A stretch of DNA of 64,000 nt from Echiichthys vipera (taxonomy: Eukaryota; Chordata; Actinopteri; Perciformes; Trachinidae). Positions 39,552-53,710 of this stretch are shown here, in pieces; positions within the stretch are counted from its first letter, which is position 1, and the number at the start of each line of letters is the position of its first letter. Location: contig OY829645.1 of assembly GCA_963691815.1 (NCBI GenBank), forward strand, positions 17,680,672-17,744,671. Direction: 5' to 3'. The notes under the pieces are model-generated. The model worked only from the letters and a program-made list of their open reading frames with translations, had not been told where the DNA came from and ran no database searches. A program made the translations under genes and the position numbers.

Positions 39552-40468
39552 GATATAAAACCATCCAGTCTATAGACACTGCTGTTGCTGTAAAACCATA
39601 CAGTCTACAGACACTGCTGTTGATATACTATAAAACCATACAATCTATAGGCACTACTGTTGATGTAAACCCATACTGTCTATAGACACTGCTGTTGATA
39701 TAAAACCATACAGTCTATAGACACTACTTTTGATGTAAAACCGTACAGTCTACTGTTGCAGTAAAACCATACTGTCTATAGATACTACTGTTGATGTAAA
39801 ACTGTACAGTCTATAGACACTGCTGTTGATATAAAATCATGCCGTCTATAGACACTACTGCTGATGTAAAACCATACAGTCTATAGGCACTACTGTTGAT
39901 GTAAAAACATACTGTCTATAGACACTACTGTTGACGTAAACCCATACTGTCTATAGACACTACTGTTGATGTAAAAACATACTGTCTATAGACACTACTG
40001 TTGACGTAAACCCATACTGTCTATAGACACTACTGTTGATGTAAAACCATACTGTCTATAGACACTACTGTTGATGTAAAAACATACTGTCTATAGACAC
40101 TACTGTTGACGTAAACCCATACTGTCTATAGACACTACTGTTGATGTAAAACCATACTGTCTATAGACACTACTGTTGATATGAACCCATACTGTCTATA
40201 GACACTGCTGTTGATATAAAACCATACAGTCTATAGACACTACTGCTGATGTAAAACCATACAGTCTATAGACACTACTGCTGATGTAAAACCATACAGT
40301 CTATAGACATTACTGTTGATGTTAAACCATACTGTCTATAGACACTACTGTTGACGTAAGCCCATACTGTCTATAGATACTACTGTTGTTGTAAAACCAT
40401 ACTGTCTCTAGACACTGCTGTTGATGTAAAACCAGACTGTCTATAGACACATGTAAAACCATACATAA
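39552..40468. repeat. 35-bp minisatellite, array 3 with higher-order repeats
   Basis: About 26 units. Between about 39890 and 40180 the units alternate in fixed order (types with AAAAACATACTG, GACGTAAACCC and AAAACCATACTG), giving 70-bp dimers and a 105-bp trimer that recur almost perfectly. This segment is the most homogeneous and probably the youngest part of the whole array. Confidence 0.93.
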
Positions 40469-42480
40469 TATGATATGTTGGGATCGAGGTTAATCAATAA
40501 GATCAAAATATAGTGAAATTGAATTATCATCTTGTCTAAACACTCTTCCTCAGACAGTTTTTATAAGGGAAATTAAAAATGTGTTTTTTCCTATTTTCAA
40601 TTAGACACCAATTTATTTTTCCTTTTTTTTGCATGTAATGAGAAAATACCAAAACTTATTTTTAATGCTATCAAGTGTTAATTTTTCTCACTATGAAATT
40701 GTGCAGCCTGTATTACAAGTACAATGTGCAATATGTTTGCCTTTTTGTGTGTTTTGACTTCAATCTGAAGCTTGGTTACACACTATGTGCAAGGAATGGT
40801 TGCCTGTGATGACAGCAAGTGACATAAAATTGAAAAAAACTCAAGTAGTACTTGAGTAAATGTACTTAAAGTTAAAGTCCTCCACTGGACATTTTAGTGT
40901 CTGTATGAGTTCAAATTATCTTAATACTGTTCCCTCCTCTTACAGGATTGGTTGATGCCCCCTGTGGTAATGCGGGGATGCAACCACAAGGCGGCAGCAG
41001 AGGCGTCTTTATAACAACCCCTGATTTTACAGACTCGAGCTGTGGTCGCGGGGAAATAAAAGAGCATACAGTGGGGAGTCTGCCTGTTTCTCATTAAATG
41101 TAAGTCACACCATAAATAATACAATCATTGTGGCTAAAAATTTAAATAAACACTGCGTCCTCTTTTCTTCATCTAGCACAGTCGATGACATGCCCCCCCC
41201 CCCCCCCCCCCCCCCCGTTTGTTGTTGCATTATAGCTTTCTGCACACGTTAGATCATAGAAAAGGTGGTTCACAAATAAGTAATGGCTCAATAATAACCA
41301 ATTAGCTCAAGGAATTTGAATTTAAATTGGCCTCTTGTTAGTAACTAAAGAAACTCTGAAACTGTCTACGCAGGAGCAAAGAGGATTTTCATATAGCCCT
41401 TTCGCTTGTTTATATATTCCAGTAGCAATTTTTCAAAGCGCTAATACTGTCTTTATGTGGCCCCATAATTTGGGACCACCAAGGTATATGTTATAATCCG
41501 TGTGGATGTTTCTAAAGATACATTTACTGTACCAAAACCCCTTGGTACATGTGAGGGGCTAAAACACAGAGAACTGAACGCATCTTTAGCTTAACGTTTG
41601 CTCTCGCAAAAGGATTTACAATAAATTGCAATAACATTTATAAAACAAATATAAAGTTACATTAATTATACATAACAAATGGAATTGGAATTCAAATAAA
41701 GTTGGACATAGGCCTTCAATCATCCCCATTTGTTTTTTTTGTTCAAGAAATAGGCTACAAAATAATTTATACATTTGTAGTTAAGGCATAGCCTAATGGA
41801 TTTATGGACTTTAAAATAGGTATCGAAGTAGGTTATTTCTCAGAAATATGTATTTTTGAATTGTATTATAAGACACGCACAGTTATTTTCATTGTATTTC
41901 CTAATTATTTAAGACTATGTAGTTTGAGGCTTTATTTTGTGGCAGGTGTCCGGGCTGCATCAGAAAGGTAAAGCTATTTATTATTTTCTCAGAGCAATAT
42001 ATGTAAGCTACATTCTCCACCACAGGGAAGACACTTTGATCTGTTCATTAGTTTAAAGCTAAAGTATCTAGGAGATCAGATAACAAGAGCCATTTAAGGC
42101 CTTAAAAAGCTTTTCTGGCTTTTGAAAGAAGATTCTTTTGGTCAGCCTGAGGCGATATGGCTTTGGGGGTGGAATTACCTAATCTAGAAGTTTCCCCACG
42201 TCTTTTTTCTACATTTTCTTAGACTTTAGCATGTACGGTATTGTTTCTTTTTTATCCAACAATAGCAGATAATTATGGGATCAACAATAATTCGGTCTAA
42301 TCATGTAAATCATACTCAGTTCACTGCATTTCAAATATAGGTTAGTGGTTTTTAATACATTTGTGCGCTCATTTTCTCACCATAATCAATTTCAATATGC
42401 TTTCTGCTTTATGTAAACCATCACAAATACGGGTTTTCATCGAGGAATTGTAGATAGATTGTTTTGATTGATCCTACTCA
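40469..42480. other. AT-rich stretch upstream of tfap2c
   Basis: No coding frame of interest. It includes a fragment of a dispersed repeat (40843-40862) and a run of 24 C (41193-41216). Nothing else was recognised. Confidence 0.4.
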
Positions 42481-42595
42481 GGTGTATGACATTGGTTGAC
42501 GCATGCGCACTGCAAGACCGTCAGGTGAGGTTGGCTACGTAAACCTCTCATGGTTTCACTCATTCGCTGCGTCTCAGTGGGACTGCTGTTTGCAG
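42481..42595 (+). promoter_or_regulatory. tfap2c: Candidate upstream promoter of tfap2c
   Basis: The segment before the alternative first exon contains ATTGG (an inverted CCAAT box, 42491-42495) and GCATGCGCAC (42501-42510), a good NRF1-type site, and is richer in CpG than its surroundings. Together with the phase-0 coding exon that follows, this suggests a start region for transcription. No TATA box is seen. Confidence 0.4.
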
Positions 42596-42625
42596 ATGTC
42601 TGTACTGGAGAGGATAGACTGGAGG
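42596..42625 (+). CDS. tfap2c: Alternative first coding exon of tfap2c (proposed)
   Basis: ATG followed by nine codons (MSVLERIDWR) and a consensus donor (AGG|GTGAGT). The phase is 0, as for the main first exon, so it can splice to the exon at 46210. AP-2 genes are known to use alternative short first exons; a TFAP2A isoform starts with a similar MSILAKMGDWQ peptide. It lies 2.86 kb upstream of the main first exon. This isoform would lack the VKYE SUMO site at residue 10 of the main form. Confidence 0.6.
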
Positions 42626-42639
42626 GTGAGTTCACGGTT

Positions 42640-45200
42640 CTAGTATATTCTCCTCTTACAGCTGACTTAGTTTAACCCGACCTGCATCATGTTTATCGCT
42701 TTTTGCTGCTGAATCTTCATTTGTTTTTATTATTTTCAACTACAATCACCTGTTTGTAATCGCGCAGCGCCGTATGCGCTTTTGACAAACCCGTGATTAA
42801 TGTCATAAGGCTTTTTTCTCTAAAAAACCTTCAAATAGTTTGGTTCAAGGCCATTGGATTACAAACCAATGGTGCTGTTTATGGTCGACGCTGAAAGAGA
42901 CTTTGAAACAGACTTTCAATAAAATAATAGGCCTATTTAGACATGTGTTTTCTTTCGTGATTTCTACAAAATAACCACCGCTGAATTTCCTTTTAAAGTC
43001 TTTAAAAAGTATAAATGAGTTCTGCGGAAGGATTTAAAGTCACTATCATTGAATAGGCTAATGCAAACATAGGCATACTCTGATCGCCTATACATGTATA
43101 TAACGTATAATATAATGCAGATCCTTCCACTAGGCCTTGTTAATACAATCTGAATATCATAGTACTCTTTATTATCGGCTATGTTGGTATTTAGTATAAA
43201 TAAAAGGCGAAGTTAGGATTTCAATATGATTTATTCTGAAAAGCCATATGCTATTATCTTATATTAGGCTATTATTATTATCATGGGCAGTATGTATCAC
43301 ACTAATTGAAAAATATCTGGGCAGAGTTCCCTCATTGGCTTGTGTGACATGTTTAATTTGTCCGGGCATGGATCCATTAAATCTTTACACCTGACATCAG
43401 CTGAGCCGGTTGCCACTGCAGTCGACCGTCATTGAAACGACAAGCTGAGCATCAGATTTGTTCAAAACATCACCGTCAGGCCAAGCGTGATTAACTTCCT
43501 TTAGGTCTGCTCTTTGTCTCTTCCAGTGTAAAATAACATTTAATCAGCGCGTATTTCACTTCTGCTTCGCATCACAACAAGCAAGGATCAACACGCAAAA
43601 AAAGATAATCCTTAGTCGCCCACGTCCTGTTGTTCCCATGCACAGCCGATCACCACAGCTTGGGTACACGGACGCCACAGGCTGTTATCCTTAAAGACAA
43701 AAGGTCTGACCATTTATCTCACAAATTATAATCTGTCATTTAGTACTCCTTAAATGATACAAAACCAATTAACGAAATGACTCCAAATAATGGACATATA
43801 CAGTAAACTACATTATTTTCTGTCGAGACAGGAAAGAGTTTATATGGTTGTATTTAAAAGTTTTAAGGGCTAAAATAAAATGGACTAAAACTTAACAAAA
43901 AATAAGGAAAAGTTACGTCGTTTTAATTAATAAAAGATGACAAAACAAAACACTTTTGTCTCCTCTTTGGGGTTTTATGCATATACAAGCATTCAAAGCA
44001 GCTGGACCATAGCTCCACCAAAAATGTAAATGAAGTTAAGAAAGGGTTGTTTGTTGAGATCCTTTGAGCTTTAAAGGTTTTCTGAGAGAATGATGCTGCT
44101 AAACCCTCGGGCTTACTGCGGTTTGAAACAAGCACTTAACCACCACTGTGAAACACCGACATCACAATATCATTGGTTTATTTCAACTACTATTATTCTA
44201 TGTATGCATTCAAATCGCATTATCTAAATATCTTGCTGATTTGCAACTCAAGATCAACTAAAGTTATTTTGAGTCCGTAAACATAATGAGCATAACGATT
44301 TAGTCAAGTTAAGTGCATGCATTTAGGGCATATAGAGAGTAGTCTATGCTATTCTTCTATACGTCTGATAACAGCAGACGAAATATGAATACTTTTAAAT
44401 CAAGACACGTTAAAATATGTATTTATATTGGTATATAACCTGACTTTATCATCAATAACACAATAACTCTGTGAAAACAAATTATTTGTTTCTAATACAA
44501 TAAACAGAACACATCGCTGCTCTTCTAATAATTGTTAAGAAAACCATAAAAATTCTAGAACATCTCGAACTGTGATTGGCCGAGAGGCATTCCACTGAGC
44601 GTCACAACATCACCATAGCAACCCGTTACAGCAACGTGATTAACAGGGTTGTGTTGGTTCTGACACTGTCATTTATAATAATTAGCCTAAATATTTTACA
44701 TTTTTACTCTGCAACAGTTGAAAATGCGTTGTTTCCTTAATAGCCAACTCGCGGGTATGTTTAGTAAAAACTATACTTTTGAATCGGATCTAATGTCTAT
44801 CATCCTAAAATAGAGCTTACAGGTGTCCTATACACGTTTAAAACCCCTGCACTGAATTTAGTAACGTGGCTTATGGGGATAAAAACGAACAGTAAAACAA
44901 ACTGGGAGGTGGAGAGACTCCCCTCACTGGGCTCTAGTAAAGTCAAGGGGTTTAAATGTCTGATATTGTACAGACGGAAATAATTCTGATTGGACAGTTG
45001 TCCCGCCAATCAGCAATATTTTCATTTTTCTTTTTCACTGACATCATCGTGCAGGGTGACGCCCCCTCGCAGTGGCTGTGCACATATAGTACAGTGCTCA
45101 TGTGTGACCCAATAAGACTGAACATCGCTTTTTTGTCCATAAGAGGGAGTCAAGTTTCTTATATGCTCCGTTTTCGCCCACTTCCACACCAGAACTACAG
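42640..45200. other. tfap2c upstream region, no gene
   Basis: AT-rich sequence between the proposed alternative exon and the main first exon. No long frame and no clear transposon. Regulatory elements are plausible but cannot be recognised from one sequence. Confidence 0.4.
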
Positions 45201-45206
45201 AGCACA

Positions 45207-45458
45207 TTGACCGGACGGGGGGAAATATTGCTTGACAACGATTATTTTCTCCCAGTGGCTGTTGGAAACTCATATCTGTGGTTGGAAAGTCAGTCGGCCG
45301 ATCACTTCGCCCCTTCAGCCTTCCCACAGAACTTCGCCTCTTCGCCGCAGCTGAAGAACAAGGTGGTTCATGATCACCAGGAAGCTCTAGACTTTTTCTT
45401 ACCTGGATTAACTCGCAGGCGACAATACTTTTTTCATATCTTTAGTTTTGTTTTGTAA
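45207..45458 (+). other. Upstream open reading frame in the tfap2c leader
   Basis: An 83-codon frame with an ATG at 45207 ends 25 bases before the tfap2c start at 45484. If transcription begins before 45207 it would be a uORF able to lower translation of the main frame. The peptide matches no family I know. Confidence 0.3.
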
Positions 45459-45483
45459 CGGAGAGCCTTTTTTCTCTGCTAGA

Positions 45484-47830
45484 ATGTTGTGGAAATTAGC
45501 CGATAACGTGAAGTATGAGGATGACTGTGAGGTAAGTTTCGATAGTTACAAAACAAGGGAAAAGTGTCTTTCGATTGACATAGAATAAAAGTTTACAGTT
45601 CAACGAGAAGAGTGACTAGGGGTTATCATATAAAAACGGCAATGATAAGATTTAAGAGAAAAATGCGAATCATGATCGGCAAGTTTAACAGACGACAACA
45701 TTGGAACACAAACAGCTAAAAGTCCATTTTGAGGGGAAAAAGTGATAAACCTACAGCTGTAAAAGCAAGACGCATTTTTTTAGACTAAATGTAGGCTAAT
45801 AATTATTTCAATAATAACAACACCAGTAGGCCTAGCAATAAACAACAATAATGGTATTATTGTGAATAATAATAGGCTAATAATAATAATACATTTATTT
45901 TACAAAAGTAGATAAATATCTAGCGTAATAGGCTGCAAATATCTAATGCAGCCTATTATTCTACTTAATTTAATTTGTGTCATTCACATTCTGATATTAT
46001 TTGCATAATCAATTAATTAAATAATAAAGTAGACATAGGCGACACTATGTATTACCACTCTATATACTTGGATGATAATAAAATATAGGCTACATTAATA
46101 GTCTAAATATATTCACGCTCATCTCTGAACCATCAACCTATCTTCAGTGGGCATCACTACCTGCCACCTGTCAGCTTTTTCACTTGAACTGTCTCTTCCG
46201 TCCCTTTAGGAAAGGCACGACGGCAACAGCAATGGGAACCCCCGGCTGCCTCACCTGCCAGCGGTCAGTCAGCACCTCTACAGCCCGTCTCCCTCCCTCT
46301 CACACTCGGCCAGTTCAGATTTCCAGCCCCCGTACTTTCCGCCTCCCTACCAGCCCATCTCCTACCCGCAGTCCAGTGACCCCTACTCCAACCTCGGCGA
46401 CCCTTTCAACATCAACTCCATACACCAGTCGCCGTCGTCGAACCAGCAGCAATGGCCCGGTCGGCAGGGACAGGAGGGGCTCGGTGCGCACGGGAGGAGC
46501 GGATTGGCGAGTCAAATCCTGGGCCTGGAGGGCTCGTCTGGGGTGAGGAGGGAAGGGTTCCGCCGGCCGGAGCTTCTGCCCCCACACGTGCACAGCATAG
46601 AGTCATCGGTTATTGGGGATAACATGGGGATGCACGACATGGGGCATGGCCTGGAGGATGTTCAAGTGAGTGAATTTGATATCGTTGCATACTTGAAACT
46701 ACATTTTAGGAGAAGGTGTAGGAAAACCGTAATAATTCCTCAGTTTATTGTATATCAAACAGGGATATTATATTGATCAAATAGGAGATTAAACCAACAC
46801 TATCAACCCATTAAACATACCATAATATGATAGCTTCCATATTAGATATAGCCTAGCCTTTTTCCTTTTTCTTCTTATTGTTTTGCAGTAATTTGGACAT
46901 ACATTAAATATTTTGACAGAAATTAATTTCAATTTGCTATCTCTTTATCATCTTTTTCAAACAATGCATACACTTGCTTATTCTCCTGTTTTTCCCCAGC
47001 ATGTAGATGACCACAGTATTATAATGGCAGATCAGACAGTCATCAAAAAAGGTGAGTTTATTGCATGTTTATGACTAATCAAATCTTCACTCCCAAAGAT
47101 TCACATTTCTGTTTATTTCAAAAGAAGAAGAAAAACAAATGATCATGCAGGTATTTACTGAATGGTTGGAAAATTACTGTAAAGGCTGTCCTTTTTTTCC
47201 CCCACTGTCTACATACTTTGAATTATCATAACAATTACTTCTATAGTGGTATGTCAGGGCGCTCAGCTTGAGAGTAGGAGAAAGGAGGAGTCTTGTATTT
47301 GTACTTGCACATATACTAATAATCCTCATAGCCATGAGATGCACTTATCTAATATTGATGTGATCCTAAGCCTATTCTGTTGGTGAAGGTGCTTGAATGG
47401 ATGCCCAGTGGGGAAGAACTGATCCCTTTCAAAAAACGACAGGCTATAGGCTGACAAGACATGAAAATTGAGCAATTTCACAACCTCGGTGTTGACTTTG
47501 AGAGAAGAGGAAAGCTTTGGATCATCTTTAGGCTAGTTAAGCTTGCAATTGCAGTTCTTTTCAGTTCATGTTAACAGGAAATTATGAGTTGATCTTAAAG
47601 CTGTGTTTGGCTCTGCAGAACCAGCTTTTGGCGGGGTGTGGCATTAGGCTTGCATGTGAAGGACAGTTTAGTTATTTGTTGGGACATGAACTGTTTTGAG
47701 GGAGAACTTATTCCCAATGTTTTGTCACCAGGGCTCCATTAAACACACTTTGAGTCAGAGGAAGATCAGCTTGAGCAACATTATTCCGCTGCTTACCTTT
47801 CTACATTTATACAAATCATACACGGATATA

Positions 47831-47876
<46 letters not shown>

Positions 47877-50800
47877 TTTACATATATTCTATAAATATGT
47901 GTATGTATATATATATATGATATATTGATAGATAGCTAGATAGATAGATAGATAGATCATGCCTGAGTAGTATCATAGCAGTGGGGTTAATTTGATGATA
48001 TTTCTGTGATATTTTACAGTGAATATTGGGTTGTTTATTTCAATAGTGCAATAGCAAAAGGTGTTACAATATTACAATGCATAGTTGCATGCAGAAATCA
48101 TTTTACACAAAGAAAAACAAACCAGTCTCTATTTGTTAAAGCAATAAATGATGGCTCATTATATTGTTCCCATGCTCAAGGGCACATTATAGGCAGTTTA
48201 GGTTTTCCACTTGTAAAGAATGGCATGTCATTCCCAGCCATGTGCCCCAGAGGAGCCTTATAGCACTCATATGACTCTGTGATTTTTGTCTCAGTATTAG
48301 GACTACGAGGTGGCAGGAACCTTGATCGCTTACAGAAGACTTATTATCAGGGGGGCATTCTTGCGGGTGAGGATGAAGATAGCTATGTTTTGTAGTGTTT
48401 GCTGTACTGTTTTGTGTGTCCGATGACTGTCAGTGCTTTTGTAAGCGGTTAAAAACTCTGTCTAAATTTAGAACTACCAAGAAAACACACACATTGCCTA
48501 GAATACTTTGAGCCTGAGACCAAACAATAAACAGTACTGAGGTGTATCTGTGGCTTAGATGAGGGGCAGGCTGTATGTGTGTACCTTTTTGTCGATGGTG
48601 TTTGGCATGAGGGCATTTTAGCTGTTTAACCATTAAGCACCTAGTGTTTTGAGAACCACACAATATTTCAAAAGTCTTTAATTCAGGAGACAATGGTTTC
48701 ATCAGCCGTGCAGAGCTGCAGACACACTCTTCCTTGTGATTACACACAAGAAAATATAGATTCCCTGTTGCACATAAAGGATTATGATGATTAGAATGTA
48801 CAATACTGTATGAACATACACAGGAAAAGTGCATTCATAAACAAATGATGTTGCACACCCATATTTTTCTGCCTTTCTCTTGTTCTTCTTCACTGTCCAG
48901 CTTATTCAGACTTTTTTCCCTCACCCCCCAGGGCCTGTCACTCTACCCAAAGGCAATGCACTGGGTCTCCCTTTCCAGAAAGAGTCCCTGCTGGGCATGG
49001 TATCAAACCCCACAGAGGTATTCTGCTCCGTGCCGGGCCGTCTTTCCTTGCTGAGCTCCACATCCAAGTACAAGGTTACTGTGGCTGAGGTCCAGAGACG
49101 TCTGTCACCCCCTGAGTGCCTCAACGCGTCACTCCTAGGAGGGGTTTTACGCAGGTCAGAGCTCAGACTCATTCAACATGACAAGTTGGATTTGATGATA
49201 GTTCCCTTCTGTTGTTTGTAAAAGTCTTCAACATAACACAGGAATATAGTAGCAACGAATCACAAAATATAATATAATAAGGGAAACTATTCGAAACAAT
49301 GCGTTTCCTTGTTTTTTTATTATATTATTTTTAATATCTCTGTATTCTGTAAGCTTTTGATAAGGTTTTCTGATTGCTTGAGATATGAATAATCATCAAA
49401 GTGAGGAGTTTCAACTCCAGAGATCTGGACTAAAGCTCAGCAGCCCATGGGAAAGGCTTTCTAAAAACAAAGCTTGGCTATGTTGCTCTGGCTCATCACT
49501 ATTTTTGCATAAGTTTCGTGACATTCTTTGTGTGGTCCGCAATTTTGGTTCTGTTTTCTCTATGGGGTAGGTTACATCAACACAGATAGTACTCATCTAA
49601 AGACTCTGTGGGTGTATGCATTTGTGTGTTTGTCAGGGGTTGTAGCATGGGTAGGTTTATCTGTGGCAGCGCAGTTGACCTTATGGCACATATGTTAGTG
49701 TGGCAGTGGGGAGGTTACATCCCTGACCGGAGCATTTTGTGCTTGGAGTGCACGTTTGCCACTTCCCGTGTGCCCGTGTTAATGCTGACATGTACAAACA
49801 CACACACCAACACACATGCACAATCACAGATATTTTAAAGTAGGTCATATAGCACTGGGAGGGGGATTGTTAAAAGAGAAAAAAGGGGGGGGGGGTCGCC
49901 CTCCACTCATGCGTGAAACTGAAATGGCCATCGCAAGTAGGGAGTTTTTCTGCAAATGTGTGTTGGGGTGATTTCTCTGCTACGCTTTTTGAATAGTGTC
50001 TATCTTTAAGTCAGTAGAGCCATTTGTATGCTGTATTTGTTATCGAGTGCAAAATGAGATCTTCTGCGGGAGTGAGTGCAGTGCTTCCTCTGACAGGTTA
50101 TGTCTGCAGTTCTACAATGTGTGGATCTTAGCTGAAAGCACAATAATTTTAAAGGAAAATAATGTGTGAAGACTTTGGCAAAGAATATATTACTTTTTTA
50201 ATCCTGTATTAACTATTTTCTACAAGCTTTAACACATTGTGTGAGAAATAAATGTTTGTAATCTTATCTGTCTGAATTACTTCACAACTGTATTTTTGTG
50301 TTCTCATCTGCAGAGCCAAGTCAAAAAATGGAGGTCGGTCACTGAGAGAAAAGTTGGATAAGATTGGGCTCAACCTGCCTGCAGGAAGAAGGAAGGCAGC
50401 CAATGTCACTCTACTTACCTCACTAGTAGAAGGTATGACATTTCACTCAGTAGTGCATTGCACCTTCTAAGGTATAATTGCTGTTTGCAGCATCTGGAAT
50501 GTCGCTGTATCAGAACGTCAATCAAATTCACATAGCATGTGTCTTTTAAGTTTGGTACAGTATCTTAAGCCATTTTCCAAACACCATTCATTGTTGAAAT
50601 ACTTCATATATAAAGAAAGAAAGAAAGTAAGTTATAAAATGTGAATCTCCAGTTATTTAATATCAGGAAGTTAACTTGTTAATAACAACGCAACAGAATG
50701 CCTTCACCATCCCTTGTCAATACTTAGAATACTTAAAGATCAGTTATACTCAGGGAGACAGTGCTGCTTCACCTCGAAAACGTTGTCACTTTAATCACAT

Positions 50801-52390
50801 CTACCTGCCGTTGGCTAAGGTAGAATATGTTTCCCTCTCCTACTCCCTACACGCTTAATTTAAAAAAAAATGGGCTGGTGATTCTGTGCAAGCGAATGAC
50901 TGGAGGCTTGTGTTATTTCGAGACCTTCAAAGCTGAATTAAGCCTTGTTATCTTGTGTTTGGCTTGCCAGGAGGGCCTACTGACCTTAAAGATTGTGCTT
51001 CTGAATAGCTGCCCGCATCCTCAAGTGATGTGCGTGCCTATCAATAAACGGTGCTGTTGGCGCCCTGGGCACCGTGGGCACTCTCTGCTAGCATTTATCC
51101 ACATAAGCCCATTATGACCATGCAAGTCAAACCACCCTCAAGACGGAAATATATTCATCTCACTAGCTCTTCTTCCCCCAAGCTAGAAGACTGAGCACAG
51201 CTGATTATTCTGTAGTTCAACTGCTTTACTTCATGTGCCTTGATGCTCATGTGCATCCAAAATGGGGCTGCTAGTATAATGCTCTAAATGGATAAATTAC
51301 TGAAGCCAGGCATCCTACCATTTGATATTTGTCCAGTGTGTCAGCAGGCATCCAGTTAAAATGTCTGTGTAACTAAGATTTATATTTTTTCGTTTATAAA
51401 TATACAGTCAACTTAAGTGCTGTCTTAGACATTTGGTTTTGGAGGTGACTTTTTCTTTTCTCTTACAAGTTTTTTTCTTCTTCTTCTCTTAGGTGAAGCT
51501 GTTCATTTAGCAAGAGACTTTGGTTACGTGTGTGAGACAGAGTTCCCTGCAAAGGCAATTGCTGAATACCTGGGCAGGCCGCACGTGGAACGCAACGAGG
51601 TTAACTCTCGCAAGAACATGCTCCTTGCTGCCAAGTAAGTATCTTGTCTGGACAGTTGCCTATAATTTGCTTGGAAATACACCTCTAGCAAAGTAGGAAA
51701 TATCATATCTAGAACTTTTTCAAATCATTCTGTGGGTGTTATAGTATTCATTGATCGGTTGACACTAGAATGGATGGTCTGGAGGGACGGCTAAAAGAGT
51801 GACCCACCTCTAATTGACCAGTACTTGTTGCCTTCGTTGGTTGGGGTGGTTAGGTATAGGCATGAGAAATGAGATTGGTTAAGGTTAGGGTAACAATATC
51901 AGGGTAAGCCAATCAGAAGCAGAGTAGGGCAGGTAATCTCTTTGCCCACCTGCACCATCCGTTCTAGCATTAACCTCATTCATTACTGGAGGATTTTGCA
52001 GGCAGAATTTCCTGCAGACTTTGTACATGAAATAGTACATGTGTTAATGTTTGTATTTTCCCTCTTTCTAAATCATCCTGATTTTCTACCTTTAGGCAAA
52101 TCTGCAAGGAGTTTACTGACCTACTTACTCAGGACCGTTCACCTCTGGGAAACTCTCGACCGGCCCCCATCATGGAGCCTGGAATCCAAGGCTGCCTGAC
52201 CCACTTCAGCCTCATCACTCATGGCTTTGGCTCTCCGGCTATCTGTGCTGCCATGACCTCACTTCAGAACTACCTGAACGAGGCGCTCAAACAAGTGGAC
52301 AAGATGTACCTGAGCTCTGGTAGCGACACCCAGGGATCCTCAGACAGTGGAAGCAAATCTACCGACAAAATGGACAAGCACAGGAAATAA
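45484..52390 (+). CDS. tfap2c: Transcription factor AP-2 gamma
   Basis: Seven coding exons: 45484-45531, 46210-46665, 47000-47051, 48932-49154, 50314-50432, 51493-51634 and 52096-52390 (stop TAA). All have AG/GT boundaries and compatible phases, giving 444 residues (human about 450). The start MLWKLADNVKYED includes the SUMO consensus VKYE around Lys10. The second exon is the Pro/Gln-rich activation domain with the PPPY motif at 60-63. Exons 4-7 encode the basic DNA-binding region and the helix-span-helix dimerisation domain, with the invariant run FCSVPGRLSLLSSTSKYKVT and KNGGRSLREKLDKIGLNLPA, ending KMDKHRK. It binds GC-rich GCCNNNGGC sites as a dimer and controls ectoderm, neural crest and germ-cell genes. 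Subtype C is chosen from the N-terminal exon wording (NSNGNPRLPHL, SQHLYSP) and the linkage to rtf2. Confidence 0.96.
47830..47958. repeat. (TA)n and (GATA)n microsatellites
   Basis: TA dinucleotides at about 47836-47868, then a GATA-type tetranucleotide run to about 47957, within intron 3 of tfap2c. Confidence 0.85.

Positions 52391-53710
<1,320 letters not shown>

Larger units (their letters stand above)
35904..39556 (-). mobile_element. Ty3/gypsy LTR retrotransposon, deleted and frameshifted
   Basis: The element lies inside the 35-bp array with GATAT duplicated at 35904-35908 and 39552-39556. The right (5') LTR is 39035-39551 and runs TGTCAGACC..GACAGGACA. The left (3') LTR, 35909-36397, lacks about 90 bp at its internal end and is fused to RNase H sequence. 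Thus the rest of RNase H, the whole integrase and the start of the 3' LTR are deleted. Gag, protease and RT remain on the minus strand with several frameshifts. Gag and RT wording resembles chromovirus-like Sushi/Jule elements of fish, relatives of the domesticated PEG10 and RTL1 genes. The LTRs differ by many substitutions and indels, so it is older than the ERV. Confidence 0.9.

Noticed and set aside
33588..40468. Regularly spaced repeats resembling a CRISPR array
   Set aside because: The units are head-to-tail without unique spacers, in a vertebrate genome; it is a minisatellite.
46184..46546. 120-codon frame overlapping tfap2c exon 2
   Set aside because: It is another frame of the Pro-rich exon; the AP-2 frame is supported by family conservation and splice phases.
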